From the NCBI GenBank assembly GCA_032209605.1, contig JASFXZ010000001.1:9876256-9940255 (forward strand): 64,000 nt of DNA, given 5' to 3'. The notes beneath the pieces were generated by a model that saw nothing but the letters and a program-made list of their open reading frames with translations, ran no database searches and was not told where the DNA came from. Shown piece after piece: positions 50,801 to 60,000 of this stretch. The position numbers and the translations under genes were made by a program. Each line of letters begins with the position of its first letter. Positions within the stretch are counted from its first letter, which is position 1. This stretch comes from Mactromeris polynyma (Eukaryota > Mollusca > Bivalvia > Venerida > Mactridae).

Positions 50801-53617
50801 AACCAAGACAACAGTGACAACATCAGGGAATGGAATAATCTGAGCAAGGTTTAATACATGACATAAGCAGGGGTTCCACTGGGGGCTAAATTTCGAGGGT
50901 CATTTTGAGAATTTTTTACCAGATATTACCATTTTATACCCAAACTGCCTGTAATTTAGAGAACAATTTACCCTTCAACCAGAATCCTGAGGGTCAAAAT
51001 ATGGCTGTTTGGAAATTCCAGGGGTCAAATGGATCCCCTGCATAAGGAAATTTTTGAGGGTAATAGACAAATTATAGGGCATCTGTATCAAAGAGGTTTC
51101 AAGAGTAACATGTATTCATTGCATGCTCATAAATATACAAATTATATTTGACAGGGTTGGACAGTTTTTGCATAATGATTATGTATACATGACAGGGCAG
51201 ACTACAAATGTTAGCATGTCAGATTTATGTTGCCCACTAAAAAGTAAGATTTATCTACTGCAATATCATGAAATATGCCAAAATGTCACAGTGACTGTAG
51301 TACAGATTTCAGAAACAGAATTTACATCAAATGTGTTATAAATGAGTTCATACGTTGTATCATCAGTAACTGAAAATTGACAAATGGATGCAGTATTTTG
51401 AATTACTCTGAATTTACAAACATTTTTGCCTTTCTACAGTAAATTAATGAGTCACTTGTTGCCAAAATTAAAGTAAAGAAATGTTACACCACATACAGTT
51501 CCCAACAATCTCAATTAAATCAACATAAAACATGATACGATAAGTATAATTTTCTGCAATAAATTTCTTATCACAGGTTAGGGCGTTTCAGGTAATACAC
51601 GTACAACACGGACTAAAGGGTGAATCTGAAAAAATCAATGCATAACAGTGAATACACTAGTGTGATCTCAGATTCACTTTTTATAAGATCTGATGCTGTT
51701 TATGAAAATATTCACAAGTACCACTGCAAAACTAGCAGTTTGACAGCTTTAAATGAGGAATTTCACTGTTTGTCAGTTAAACTGAGAGCTCAGTTTAAGA
51801 AGTCAGGATGATAGCAACACAAGAGAACTGCCTGTATCTATGAAAGGAGAAAGCACCAACAGGTGTACAGGCTGGGGTGTTGAACTATGAACTATCAGTA
51901 ATCCCATTCCATCCTCAACAATCGGAAGTTGATCCAGTATGAACTATAATAATTCTTAAACCTTTCTCATTTTTGTACTGGATGAAATGACAGTCATAAT
52001 TGAAGAAATGAAAGAAGTAGTTGGCTATTTTGATCTTCATGTTTATTCTGCAACATTTTAGCACCAAATACAAAATGCATCCGAAACAGCTTGATGAGAC
52101 CTTGAAACAATGTTAAACCTACCAAACAAAGTTGCCTGTATCTCGATTACAATAATGATTCCAACATAAGTAATTCAGAGTAGACAAAATCATCAACAAT
52201 TATTTTCTTTTAAATTTAACCCACAGTCATAAACATCTAGCATAAATTAATGAAATTGGCAGTTGAGCAGGAGGTGGGGCACATCAATTGACTTGGGTAT
52301 TTTAGTTATGATATGTCATCAAGTCTGAATGTGCATCATGTGTAACCTTCCATTTGTCTGCATCGGTACTAATGCATATTACAAAAATTCAGTTTATAAA
52401 CTTGCATTTAGTTGCACACATGCCTGATTAAATTGTTCAAATGATACAGCATATATTTGTTTTATGAAATCAAAATGTTGGGCACTTTGTAACCAATCCA
52501 TTCATTGACTGAATGATGAAATAATATATATACATGTATACATTATTAGTATTACATGTTTCTATTATAAAATTTATGAAATGAAGAAATGTTGTGAATA
52601 TATAATTATATTATCATCATAAATTATGAAAAGCCATCATAACTATGATACTAGTCCTCTACCACAAATGTTTCATAAGTATATCATTATACTTGTTGAT
52701 ATTGTCATGAAAAATTTTGTTTATTTTCTCATTTTCACACATGTCTAGAGTATTTAGTTTATCGGTATATATATATATATATATATGTGTCGCATAAATC
52801 ATTTTTAGCATATGTGCCGACTATTTTTGTTAGAATGTTTACATTGATGATGTCACACTCACACATGTGGAAGGTTAAAATTGAAATTTTCAGCACCAAG
52901 ATCAGGAAAACTGGGAGTTGAAAATAAAATTACATAAATTTGGAAATCACCTAGTATAATTTCTCTTTTTTCTGACCAGTAACCACTTATCCGTTATCGC
53001 GTAATAGACAAGTGTGACTGAGCAGATGTAACCTGAAGATGTAGATAGACCCTGATCTGGAACACACTATACATATACATACAGTAATACTATACATTAT
53101 GCATTGATACATGCCTGGCTACACCCTTGCCTAGGTGTTCGAGTTTTGACTCATCAGTCCTCATACAATGATACATACAATCTTTTAAAATTCTGCTTCA
53201 CAAAAACAAACAAGCAGGTGTGCAACCCATATCTATAACACTCCAAAGATACATTATCATAGCACCATAGATTTACTGACAGTACTTTATTCTATAAGTT
53301 ATAACCAAGGTTGAAATAACATTCTTTTCTAAATAAAAAGTTTTACCGTATTCGTTCGTAATCAAGTTGAATTTTTCCAACTCCACTATCAACAGGCCTC
53401 GTTCTTTTTTGTTCAAGGCATACACAAAGTCCCTAGCAGTCGATGGTTCCTCTATAGATCCGTGTAAATCCCTGTATACAGTTGTATATTTACTCGGTTT
53501 CAGGTCGGCTTGAGCATACTTGTGCGCTTCTCGCACACTCATTAAAGAAATAAAGTTTATTCCGACATGAAATCGTTTAAAACACTGTCCACATGTTTTA
53601 TAAGGCAACGAAGCCAT
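32712..53617 (-). CDS. TMEM65: TMEM65 homologue, complete spliced gene (7 coding exons, 242 aa)
   Basis: Spliced coding region: complement of 53617-53347, 44429-44385, 42370-42303, 38650-38596, 34289-34247, 33786-33681 and 32852-32712. The exon lengths (271, 45, 68, 55, 43, 106, 141) sum to 729 nt in one open frame, 242 residues plus stop. The vertebrate protein is about 240 residues. Landmarks in order are a basic N-terminal mitochondrial-type leader, the ARDFVYALNKKER block (about residues 61-73), HNALPFIGFGFLDN, FGISTMA, AALGNWISDLAG, LTPEQVDM and the last membrane segment GRAIGVSIGCILGMIP. All match family order. The family is an inner mitochondrial membrane protein with about three membrane segments, reported to act in mitochondrial sodium-dependent calcium efflux. 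All introns are GT-AG. An in-frame TAA just upstream of the only possible ATG fixes the start. The C-terminal poly-Lys/Glu tail differs from the short vertebrate tail. Confidence 0.95.
32971..33118 (+). repeat. minisatellite in TMEM65 intron 6
   Basis: Two 48-bp units (CAGGCTCTGRCATCCGCTTG ...) are followed by about two 24-bp units containing GCTTGTTAAAGGTTACAATC. The short unit is a part of the long one. Confidence 0.85.
33681..33786 (-). CDS. TMEM65: TMEM65 exon 6
   Basis: The acceptor is TTGTTATAG and the donor TTT|GTAAGA. It encodes TAHYVEVVTSKFGAKAPALT followed by PEQVDMSSTRWASNF. It matches the soluble loop 'YVE...LTPKQVDM' before the last membrane helix. Without this exon the frame from exon 5 to exon 7 would stop at once, which confirms it. 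Confidence 0.95.
34150..34197 (-). repeat. fragment of the AGCTCACCTGAGC repeat family
   Basis: GGCTCAGGTGAGCTAAAA is the complement of the terminal hairpin arm seen at 59706. It is a truncated copy in TMEM65 intron 5, about 50 bp beyond exon 5. Confidence 0.45.
34247..34289 (-). CDS. TMEM65: TMEM65 exon 5 (43 nt)
   Basis: The acceptor is CATTTCAG and the donor CCA|GTAAGT. It encodes AALGNWISDLAGV with split codons at both ends (in phase 1, out phase 2). The LGN-x-x-SDLAG core is the family signature. Confidence 0.93.
34323..34559. mobile_element. foldback/MITE with ~38-bp inverted ends and CRE motifs
   Basis: The left end GAGCGCTGCTATGGGATTTA and the complement of the right end GAGCGCCACTGTATGATTTC pair imperfectly over about 38 bp, up to AAGTGACATC/AAGTGACGTC. 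Two perfect TGACGTCA palindromes (34488-34495, 34516-34523) lie near the right arm. It sits in TMEM65 intron 4, 34 bp upstream (in gene sense) of exon 5. No target duplication was recognised. Confidence 0.65.
38596..38650 (-). CDS. TMEM65: TMEM65 exon 4
   Basis: The acceptor is CTTTTCCAG and the donor GCAG|GTATTG. It encodes GEYIEFKFGAMFGISTMA plus one base. It aligns with the GTHIEMSIG...GISTMA stretch of the family. Confidence 0.93.
40691..40810 (+). repeat. 30-bp minisatellite, four units
   Basis: TGACCAATGAAAACATGTTT plus a GGATAATAT spacer, with exact 30-bp period at 40691, 40721, 40751 and 40781. TMEM65 intron 3. Each unit contains CCAAT. Confidence 0.9.
42303..42370 (-). CDS. TMEM65: TMEM65 exon 3, first membrane segment
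   Basis: The acceptor is TATTTCAG and the donor GCA|GTAAGT. Its first two bases complete a Val codon with exon 2. It encodes MLHNALPFIGFGFLDNFLMI, the family's most conserved hydrophobic segment. It ends in phase 0. Confidence 0.95.
42547..42957 (-). repeat. interspersed repeat R1, young copy in TMEM65 intron 2/3 region
   Basis: Near-identical to 16689-17095, about 25 kb away. It lies in TMEM65 intron 2, roughly 180 bp from exon 3. It ends at CTGTCAGTAAAAAGACCTGG, lacking the CCCCCAGTATTT-type end of the other copies. Confidence 0.8.
43461..43642 (+). mobile_element. CAGGGGTTCC-family MITE, copy 1
   Basis: Starts CAAGGGGTTCAATTTGACC and ends CACCTAGTGGACCCCTG. The internal GACCC-rich blocks match the other copies. 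TMEM65 intron 2. Confidence 0.75.
44385..44429 (-). CDS. TMEM65: TMEM65 exon 2 (45 nt)
   Basis: The acceptor is TTTACAG and the donor AAAG|GTAGTC. It enters in phase 1 and leaves in phase 1. It encodes a basic linker ending SQLKK, which corresponds to the 'PGQLRY' segment before the first membrane helix of the vertebrate protein. An alternative acceptor 4 nt downstream would break the frame, so the start at 44429 is required. Intron 1 is about 8.9 kb. Confidence 0.9.
44794..44894. repeat. 101-bp palindromic repeat
   Basis: The left arm GTCATGAGTTATTTCCCTGT ... GAGTTCTCTC is the inverted complement of the right arm GAGAGAACTC ... GGGAATAACTCGTGCC, with about 40-bp arms and a ~22-bp loop. Single arms or fragments of the same family lie near 35590-35655, 37755-37830, 38280-38350 and 46740-46830. 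Confidence 0.75.
44941..45258 (+). repeat. tandem duplication, uninterrupted copy
   Basis: From CTTGTAATATACCAAAACTT to TAAATTATTTACATGCAA. It repeats immediately as 45259-46289, where the second copy is split by the hAT-like insertion. Confidence 0.85.
45259..46289 (+). repeat. tandem duplication, copy interrupted by a hAT-like insertion
   Basis: The second copy of the ~300-bp unit (CTTGTAATATACCAGAACTT ... TTATTTACATGCAA), carrying the 731-bp element plus its 8-bp duplication. Confidence 0.85.
45478..46208. mobile_element. 731-bp hAT-like non-autonomous element
   Basis: The ends CATGGTTGG and CCAACCTTG are inverted repeats. Perfect 8-bp target duplications ATATTTGA flank it (45470-45477 and 46209-46216). 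Subterminal regions are packed with GGGAAATAC / GTATTTCCC words in both orientations, as expected for transposase-binding sites. The interior holds two related ~115-bp units (about 45805 and 45925). The uninterrupted sister repeat at 45167-45174 has a single ATATTTGA. Confidence 0.85.
46351..46727. mobile_element. Tc1/mariner-type MITE
   Basis: About 30-bp imperfect terminal inverted repeats: CACTGCTATCCAAAAGTTCC on the left, and the complement CACTGCCCTCCAAATGTTCC on the right. TA lies on both sides (46349-46350, 46728-46729). At 377 bp it has no transposase. It lies in TMEM65 intron 1. Confidence 0.85.
47510..47678 (+). mobile_element. CAGGGGTTCC-family MITE, copy 2
   Basis: Diverged copy starting CAGAAGTCCCATTTGACC and ending CATGAACCCCTG. 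A SINE begins 13 bp after it. Confidence 0.7.
47692..48000 (+). mobile_element. tRNA-derived SINE
   Basis: The tRNA-like head has box A-like TGGTTAGCTCTGTGGTCAGG (from 47697) and box B-like GGGTTCAATTCC (47744-47755). It is followed by a conserved body (AAGTTAGTACTGGT ... ACTGGTTAGATCAACTGACC) and a 3' end GTGTTAAACCCGAT with an A-rich tail. TMEM65 intron 1. Confidence 0.8.
48804..48998 (+). mobile_element. CAGGGGTTCC-family MITE, copy 3
   Basis: The clearest plus-oriented copy: CAGGGGTTCCATTTGACCC at the left and CACCTAGTGGAACCCTTG at the right, 195 bp. Confidence 0.8.
50303..50455 (+). mobile_element. SINE 3' body, 5'-truncated copy
   Basis: Matches the body and tail of the SINE at 47692-48000 (GGGTAAGTTAGTACTGGTAA ... 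GATGTTAAACCCGATGAAAC) but lacks the tRNA-like head. Confidence 0.75.
50868..51040 (-). mobile_element. CAGGGGTTCC-family MITE, copy 4
   Basis: Opposite orientation. CAGGGGTTCCACTGG to GGATCCCCTG, with a perfect 6-bp flanking duplication CATAAG (50862-50867 and 51041-51046). Confidence 0.85.
52767..52788. repeat. (TA)n microsatellite
   Basis: Uninterrupted TA dinucleotides in TMEM65 intron 1. A shorter one is at about 12955-12972. Confidence 0.8.
53347..53617 (-). CDS. TMEM65: TMEM65 exon 1
   Basis: Encodes residues 1-90 plus one base. It starts at ATG in the context GATCATGG, with an in-frame TAA four codons upstream. The N-terminus (MASLPYKTCGQCFKRF...) is basic and lacks acidic residues, as expected for a mitochondrial presequence. 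The conserved ARDFVYAL / KKERGLL block lies near the end. The donor is TACG|GTAAAA (intron from 53346), a weaker donor than the others in the gene, leaving phase 1. Confidence 0.95.
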
Positions 53618-53736
53618 GATCAACAAGTTTTAAACGTTCAAGTCATTAACTACACCACGTTGCCTTTCAAAATTATTGACCTGTCATTCATCCGACTTGT
53701 AAACAACACATCTCGAAACCATGTGACAGTCTGCAG

Positions 53737-53746
53737 GTCACGTGAC
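53737..53746. promoter_or_regulatory. CLEAR-type E-box GTCACGTGAC
   Basis: A perfect 10-bp palindrome, GTCACGTGAC, identical to the CLEAR consensus bound by TFEB/TFE3/MITF factors in vertebrate lysosomal promoters. It lies 210 nt upstream of the PPT1 ATG and 120 nt upstream of the TMEM65 ATG. Its presence at a lysosomal hydrolase gene supports a functional reading. Binding itself is inferred. Confidence 0.7.
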
Positions 53747-53903
53747 TTTTATTTGGGAGCGTTAATTTTATGTACTAAATTATTTATTTGATATGTCATA
53801 GTTTGTACATAATATTCACTATTTTTATAAACAAAATATATACACAATAAGAGTTATAATTTTATTCAGGCGATGTAAAGACTTAGAGAGTTTAATATTT
53901 TGC

Positions 53904-53911
53904 TCACGTGA
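53904..53911. promoter_or_regulatory. second E-box TCACGTGA
   Basis: TCACGTGA lies 45 nt upstream of the PPT1 ATG, probably within or close to the 5' UTR. It has the same CACGTG core and TCACGTGA octamer as the distal CLEAR-type site, with only the outermost bases differing. Confidence 0.5.
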
Positions 53912-53955
53912 TACATACTCGTGATTCTCCCTTCTGTCATATGACTTTGTTCAAC

Positions 53956-54061
53956 ATGGCCGCAGAAATGAAACTGAGTTTGTTTTTGGTTTTAGTAGCG
54001 TTTGCAGCTTCTGCAAATTCGCAAAGTAGTCCTGTACCAGTCGTCATCTGGCATGGAATGG
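53956..54061 (+). CDS. PPT1: PPT1 exon 1 (signal peptide, HGMG)
   Basis: Encodes the signal peptide and [10 protein letters not shown] plus the first base of a Gly codon. The exon must end at 54061, before GCAAGT, to give the conserved HGMGDSCCNP across the junction. This makes intron 1 a GC-AG intron. A GT four bases downstream (AA|GTACTT) would either hit a stop with the normal acceptor or need an acceptor inside exon 2. Confidence 0.9.
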
Positions 54062-57000
54062 GCAAGTACTTCTATTTGTTGTTCTATTTTGTGCAAAAGT
54101 AGTGTCAAGGCGAAAAAATCTTATCGGAACAATATTTCCAAGTTCCAACCAGGAAATTTATGTAACCGTGAAAACTTTAACATGTCCCGTGTTTCCCACT
54201 TTCGGTGATATGCTTAAACCATACGTTATCATAATGTGTTCAACATAAGTAACTGTATAACATGGAAACTTGAAATGAAAATGTGCAAATTTCGGAATGA
54301 ATCTTTAATAATTTCTTGTCAAAACAATCATGTGTTAATTACCTTTATAATTTATCTATAACAATTAACTGGAAACGCAGCATAATTTTGCACCGTTTCA
54401 TACAATTGAACCTTTTAAGAAGGCAAATCAGGAGACTTTTTTCCGTGGTTGAAATTTTGTCAATATCATGGTTTTATCTGTATCACAAGCTGTTAATAGC
54501 CATATTCTGCGAATTACCTCGTAATCTGGGGGTCATCCCTTTAACCAAGTCGCCAATTAACAATTTTATTGCCAATTGTCATATCTGAAATCAATAGAAA
54601 AGTGTGACTGTGAAACTTGAATAAACAATATATGACAAGCAAGGGGTGCGTCATATTTTGATCAGTGTCATCAAGCGCTTGATTCCTTGGCTTAGAGCGT
54701 CTATATAACCCCAAAAACGTGGTATATACGATTTTTGGACTGGTATCCTCATTTTCCACTTTCGGTTATCAGTTTCACAGTTTGTCAAGTAATTTCAGCG
54801 AACCAGTCGGAATTAACACAAAATTTTACAGGGTTGGTTTTGAAAATCAGGAGCTCGCGTCTCCTGGTCGGGAGAGCGTGAGTTGGCTGTCAAATCCAGG
54901 AGGCTCCCATGGAAATCGGGAAAGTTCACATGTATGCAGTTTGAGTTTACAAATTTAAGTGATCACAGAATATCTCGGGGTTTATTTTTGGCTATTTTGG
55001 GAAGATGGCCCATACCCTTCAATTTGGGAATTTTTGCTCATTAATCTTAGAAATTGGGAAAAATCTAGAAATTACAGCAAAATTTTAGGAATAAATTTTA
55101 AGGATGTTGTGATTAATTAATCAACAATTGCTGTTTATATTAACTGCCTGTGAGAGAAAAATCTTAAACATGTCATTTTTTGGCTAAATTGAACCAAAAC
55201 ATTTTCTTCATATTTATTGGGCATTTTTACATTCAAATTGGGAAAAAATAAATACTTTTTATCATTAGGAATATAGCTGAATAACGGCTACAAAAACAGC
55301 TGAAATAAAAGCTGACACCTATCTATGTTTTGTCTCAGGGGGAGCAGTGGGGACACACTGAAACACTGGACTGTATGTCCCGACAGGTGGGAATTTGACA
55401 TACCAAATGATTCCAGATCCCTGGAAATAGACTTGGGTTGGATTTAAAAGATCCTGGAAGTGGGTATTTAGACAAATGCTTGGCTCTTAGGTGGGGATTT
55501 GACCTAAATATTGAATGGTGCATAATCAAGAATTTTAGGGTTATTTAAAGAAAGAAGTGGCCTGTAATAAAAGATTATCAAACAAACCATTCTGAGGTAT
55601 TTTGTTGCTTTTTCTATTTATGATAGAAAATGACTGAACTTTTTCATAACATTTTGTACCTAAAATTTTCATTTTAGGTTACTATGACAGTTACCTAAAG
55701 CTTCGCACACATGTTTGGGGTTGTATACCTTGGTCTGAGGATCAATATCCATAACTCTGACTACCATTTTGACAGAATATACCTCCTTTTATATATCTTA
55801 TACTTAATCAAAAACTTGGTCAAGAGTTTAACATCGTGATCACCAACAAAGCAGTTGAAATTAGCCACACTGCAAGTCTGCGGTCTTATGGACGGCTCAT
55901 GTTTGACTTATTTTGTAAGCATTTGCTGCTTTTACACTGTCAATTATAATGGTTTGTATTTGACCTTGAAATTGTCTTCAATTTGTTCTTGCAATATGTT
56001 GATTGAATCATACATCTGTAATTATTACATGTATGCGGTAAATAAGATGCTGCAAGAAAATGTGATAGTTTGGATTATTATCTATTAAAATTAATATTAT
56101 TGAGATTTAAGGTTGGATCAAGTTCACCAATGGGCCACGCTATCTTCCTGATATTGTGTCATTGGCCTAGATTGGTGAAGGTCATTTTTAGCATGATAAC
56201 TCATATGGATGGATACATATCAAAATTCAATAATGATTAACCACTTTAAGTGTCAATACTCACATCTAGACATAATCAGTATGAACAATGACATTATGAT
56301 ACAGAAATAAGCTATGCTCGTCTTTATGTTATCAGTCATATCCATTTATCTAAACCATTTATGATCATATATTCATAGTCCATTTAAATTTAAAAGTCAA
56401 ATTTTACCTGATTTTTACCCTTAACGTTTAAGCGGCATACTATTTTTTCCTATTCACTGATATAGTGTATACATGGTAGTTTCAAACCATCCTAAGTGCA
56501 TTTCATTTCACAAAACAGCTTTTCTAATAGGTTGACATGAACCCAATTTTTATGTGAAAGTAGCCTTCTTGTCGACATCTAAATGAAAAAAGGAATTATC
56601 CATGTGACCTCAATAAAAATTCTGAAAAATTGAGCGGGTTTTCCATAAACAGAGAATGTCATAAGGTGTCATTAAGCATACCGGTACATCATTACATGTA
56701 CATCAAAAAATATTTTTTTCATATGTGTTCCATTTTTAAAATTGTCATATTGTACAGGGTTTCCACTAGGTACTGAATCTCAAGGGTCATTTTTTATCTC
56801 CAAATAACCTGTAACTAGGAAAAAAGTGACCCTTCAGCCAGAATCCTGAGGGTCAAAATGTGGCTTTTTGGAAATCCAAGGGGTCAAAGTGTCAACTCAA
56901 TGGTCAAATGGAACCCCTGTATGTATAGAGCAAAGTGCAATCGGAAAGAAAACTGAGAGTTAAATGTCTTATTTTTTACAAATTCACTCACTGAAATAAA

Positions 57001-60000
57001 GAAAATATTTTTGTCAGCAATGATTTCATTCCCTAACAAATATGTAAAAGTTTTATACATATAAATAATCACATATTATTGCTGAAAATATCTCTTACAC
57101 TTCATGCTTTCAATTTAATTATTACCCTCTAGCGCCAGTCTATTGTAAGTAACATGTTCATTATGTATATTATCTTTCTGTTTAAATGTTATATTGTCAG
57201 GTGTTAAATAATGATGCAAATGTATTTGACAATTTCTATCAACGATGATATTTACTTGCAGGTGACAGCTGTTGTAACCCGGCTAGTATGGGATCAATCA
57301 AAAAGCTGATTGAAAAAGAGGTGAACCAAGTGTATGTTAGATCATTAGAAGTTGGAACCAGCATTGAGGAGGTATACTGTCTATTATACTTATAGTACAT
57401 TATAAGTAAACATTACTGCGTACCATAATGTTAAGCATGTATTTGTGTTGGCAGAGAGTCTGACTACTGTCGTCCATTGTTTTCTTTGATCAACTTCTTC
57501 TCATGAACCACTAGATGTATCATGGTAGTATACTTAATATGTAGTATCCTTACCTTGTCCTCTATCAAGTTAGTTCAACTAGGTCGGTCCACTGCACTGA
57601 ATTTATAACCCTTTGAGCTTAGAATGTGCCTACCCTTTTAGCTTAGAATGTCATTGTGCCTTCCTTTTCAACTTACAAGTCCTCTTTTAATAACTTCTCA
57701 TGAACCACTTGGTTAATGTTCACTAGACATACATGTGCACATTTGGCCTTTTGCTTACTGTAACATACATTCTGTACTCATGAGATCTTAACCTCGCAAC
57801 ATCACTGCAATGTATACGCATGCATTCAAAGTTACACTATTATTTTTCAGGACACATTGAATGGATTCTTCATGAATGTCAATGATCAAATTGACATGGT
57901 TTGTAAAAAGTTAGCTTCTGATGAAAAACTTCGTTCAGGATACAATGCTGTTGGGTTCTCTCAAGGAGGACAATTCTTGTAAGTTGTTCTTTACAAGTTA
58001 TCATTGTAATTTCTTTTCAGGTTCTTAGTATACCTGGCTTGATAAGGTTCCAATTTCTTGACTTTGTAAACTTCTGTGACTTAGTTAGAAGGTCTGAACT
58101 GACTGACACTGTCTTCAATGGCTTTTTATACGCCTGTTTGAAAAACAGGACGTATTATGGGAACACCCGCGGCGAGCGGTGTCCACATGGTTTCCGCTCT
58201 CTCAATCAAAGAGTTTTCATCTTTACCAACCTTGGTGAAAATGTTTGTGGGCATAATATCTCGGCCAAGTTCAATAACCAGCCACATCGCCCCAGGCACT
58301 TCAGAATTATGGCCCTTGAATTATCCAAAATTGGCAAAACTAGCCTTGTCCGCTCTCTAAGTCAAACAGTTTTCATCCGATCATTACTAAACTTGGTGAA
58401 AATGTTTGTGGGCATAATATCTTGGCCAAGTTCGATAACCAGCCACATCCCCCAAGCACTTCAGAATTATGGCCCTTGAATTATCCAAAATTGGCAAAAC
58501 TAGCCTTGTCTGCTCTCTAACAGTTTTCATCTGATCTTCACCTAACTTGGTGAAAATGTTTGTGGGCATAATATTTCGGCCAAGTTCGATAACCATATCG
58601 CTCATGTCACCCGGGAGTTATCACCCTTTGATTTTAGAAATTACCCCAAATTTGTCTTGTTTTTACTCTTGTTGTTATTGCATATGAATGTTCTGATAAT
58701 TTTACCACTACATTCAATGGGTTAGGGTGGGGATAGATAGTTTGGTAATTTTTTATTTTGTTTATATTAGTTTTATGACCTGGTGATACTAGTGTTAACT
58801 TTTATTATGCTGCTAAAAAATCCCACTCAGACCCCTCCAAAAATGTTACAGAGTAGGGGCCATTTTCATGGGTAGAAAGGGTTATGTCAGACAAACAATT
58901 TAATAAGTATGGCCTTGTTACTAACCTGTTCTATCACAAACTGTCAGATTGTCACAGAGAACATATAGCTTATCTGGGATTGAACCTATAACCTCCAGAT
59001 TGAAAATTGAGGAATTTACTGATCAAGTTAATTAGACGGGCCTTATATAATGTCATATTGTATTGATGTATGTTACATAAGCAGCTGGTTAACCTTATTT
59101 ATGACTGCTGAAGCATCTGCACAATTTAGGGGATATCCTTAACTACAGTTACCATTTCTCCAGCATACAGATTTGAGATTTCCAATACAAAATCTAAATA
59201 TAACCATTATCTCGAATCCTCAATGCTTGGCTAAATTCCACCAAGACGGAAACAATGCATATTGAGTGGCTAATTCTGGGCTCTTCTAAATCTTTATGTC
59301 AGATAGGAAATGCTGAATGTATGTGTTCAAGAATAATTGTGATTGAAAGGCTTACTATTTAAAGCAAAGTGTGCCAGGAGTGCATGTCGTTTTCTTCCTG
59401 GTTTTGTATGGATTCTTAATGGCTTTCAGGAGACAGCTAAGAAAAAGCTGATTTACATTCCTGTAGACTTGTCTAACATATAATAGCATATAAAATTTGT
59501 CATCTAAAACTCACTCTTAGTACTTTAATACCAGCAGCTGAAAGGTTATTAGGATATTTGATGTCTCATAAGAAATATAACCTAGTGAGATAACCCAAAG
59601 CTGTGTCTTGTAACTCTTTAGTGTCATGGTCTGAATTTATTTGATGGGGTTTCTTTTAAAAGTATGTTAAAGTCAGTGAATAGCTTATGTAATTTTGTTG
59701 ATTTTCAGCTCACCTGAGCATGAACTGCTCATGGTGGGCTTTTAGGATGGTTGGATATCCCTCGTCTTGTCAGTCATTTACAATTTCTTTGTTTACGAGC
59801 TAGCATCCACATTTCTCATGCAATCTGTATCAAACTTTTGACGTACATAGTCATATACTCAGTTCGATTCTGGGTCATTTCTGGTCCTAAAACTAGGTCA
59901 CTGGGTCAAATCATAGTTAAACTTTGTTAATATTCTAGAGTTTACAATTTTAACCATCGTCAATGAAATCATGTCAGAATATTAATCCTTATAATATCTT

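Larger units (their letters stand above)
34290..53346 (-). other. TMEM65 introns 1-4
   Basis: Introns 44430-53346, 42371-44384, 38651-42302 and 34290-38595. The listed MITEs, SINEs, minisatellite and duplications sit here. The remainder is AT-rich with no further gene on either strand that I could support. Confidence 0.7.
53618..53955. promoter_or_regulatory. bidirectional promoter between TMEM65 and PPT1
   Basis: There are 338 bp between the two start codons, which point away from each other. Both 5' UTRs and both core promoters must fit here unless an untranscribed-upstream or non-coding first exon exists elsewhere. I see no clear TATA box at a standard distance from either ATG, although A/T-rich runs occur near 53765-53860. 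Two E-boxes with the CACGTG core lie inside it. The arrangement suggests that a mitochondrial and a lysosomal gene share control elements. Confidence 0.75.

Noticed and set aside
53908..53955. Longer PPT1 N-terminus from GTG 53908 or ATG 53941
   Set aside because: GTG is not a usual animal start, and ATG 53956 has the better context and places the signal peptide at the N-terminus. ATG 53941 remains a minor alternative.
58039..58479. 146-codon plus-strand open frame in PPT1 intron 3
   Set aside because: It runs through the ~160-bp tandem repeat, whose units repeat in the translation. It is a by-product of the repeat.
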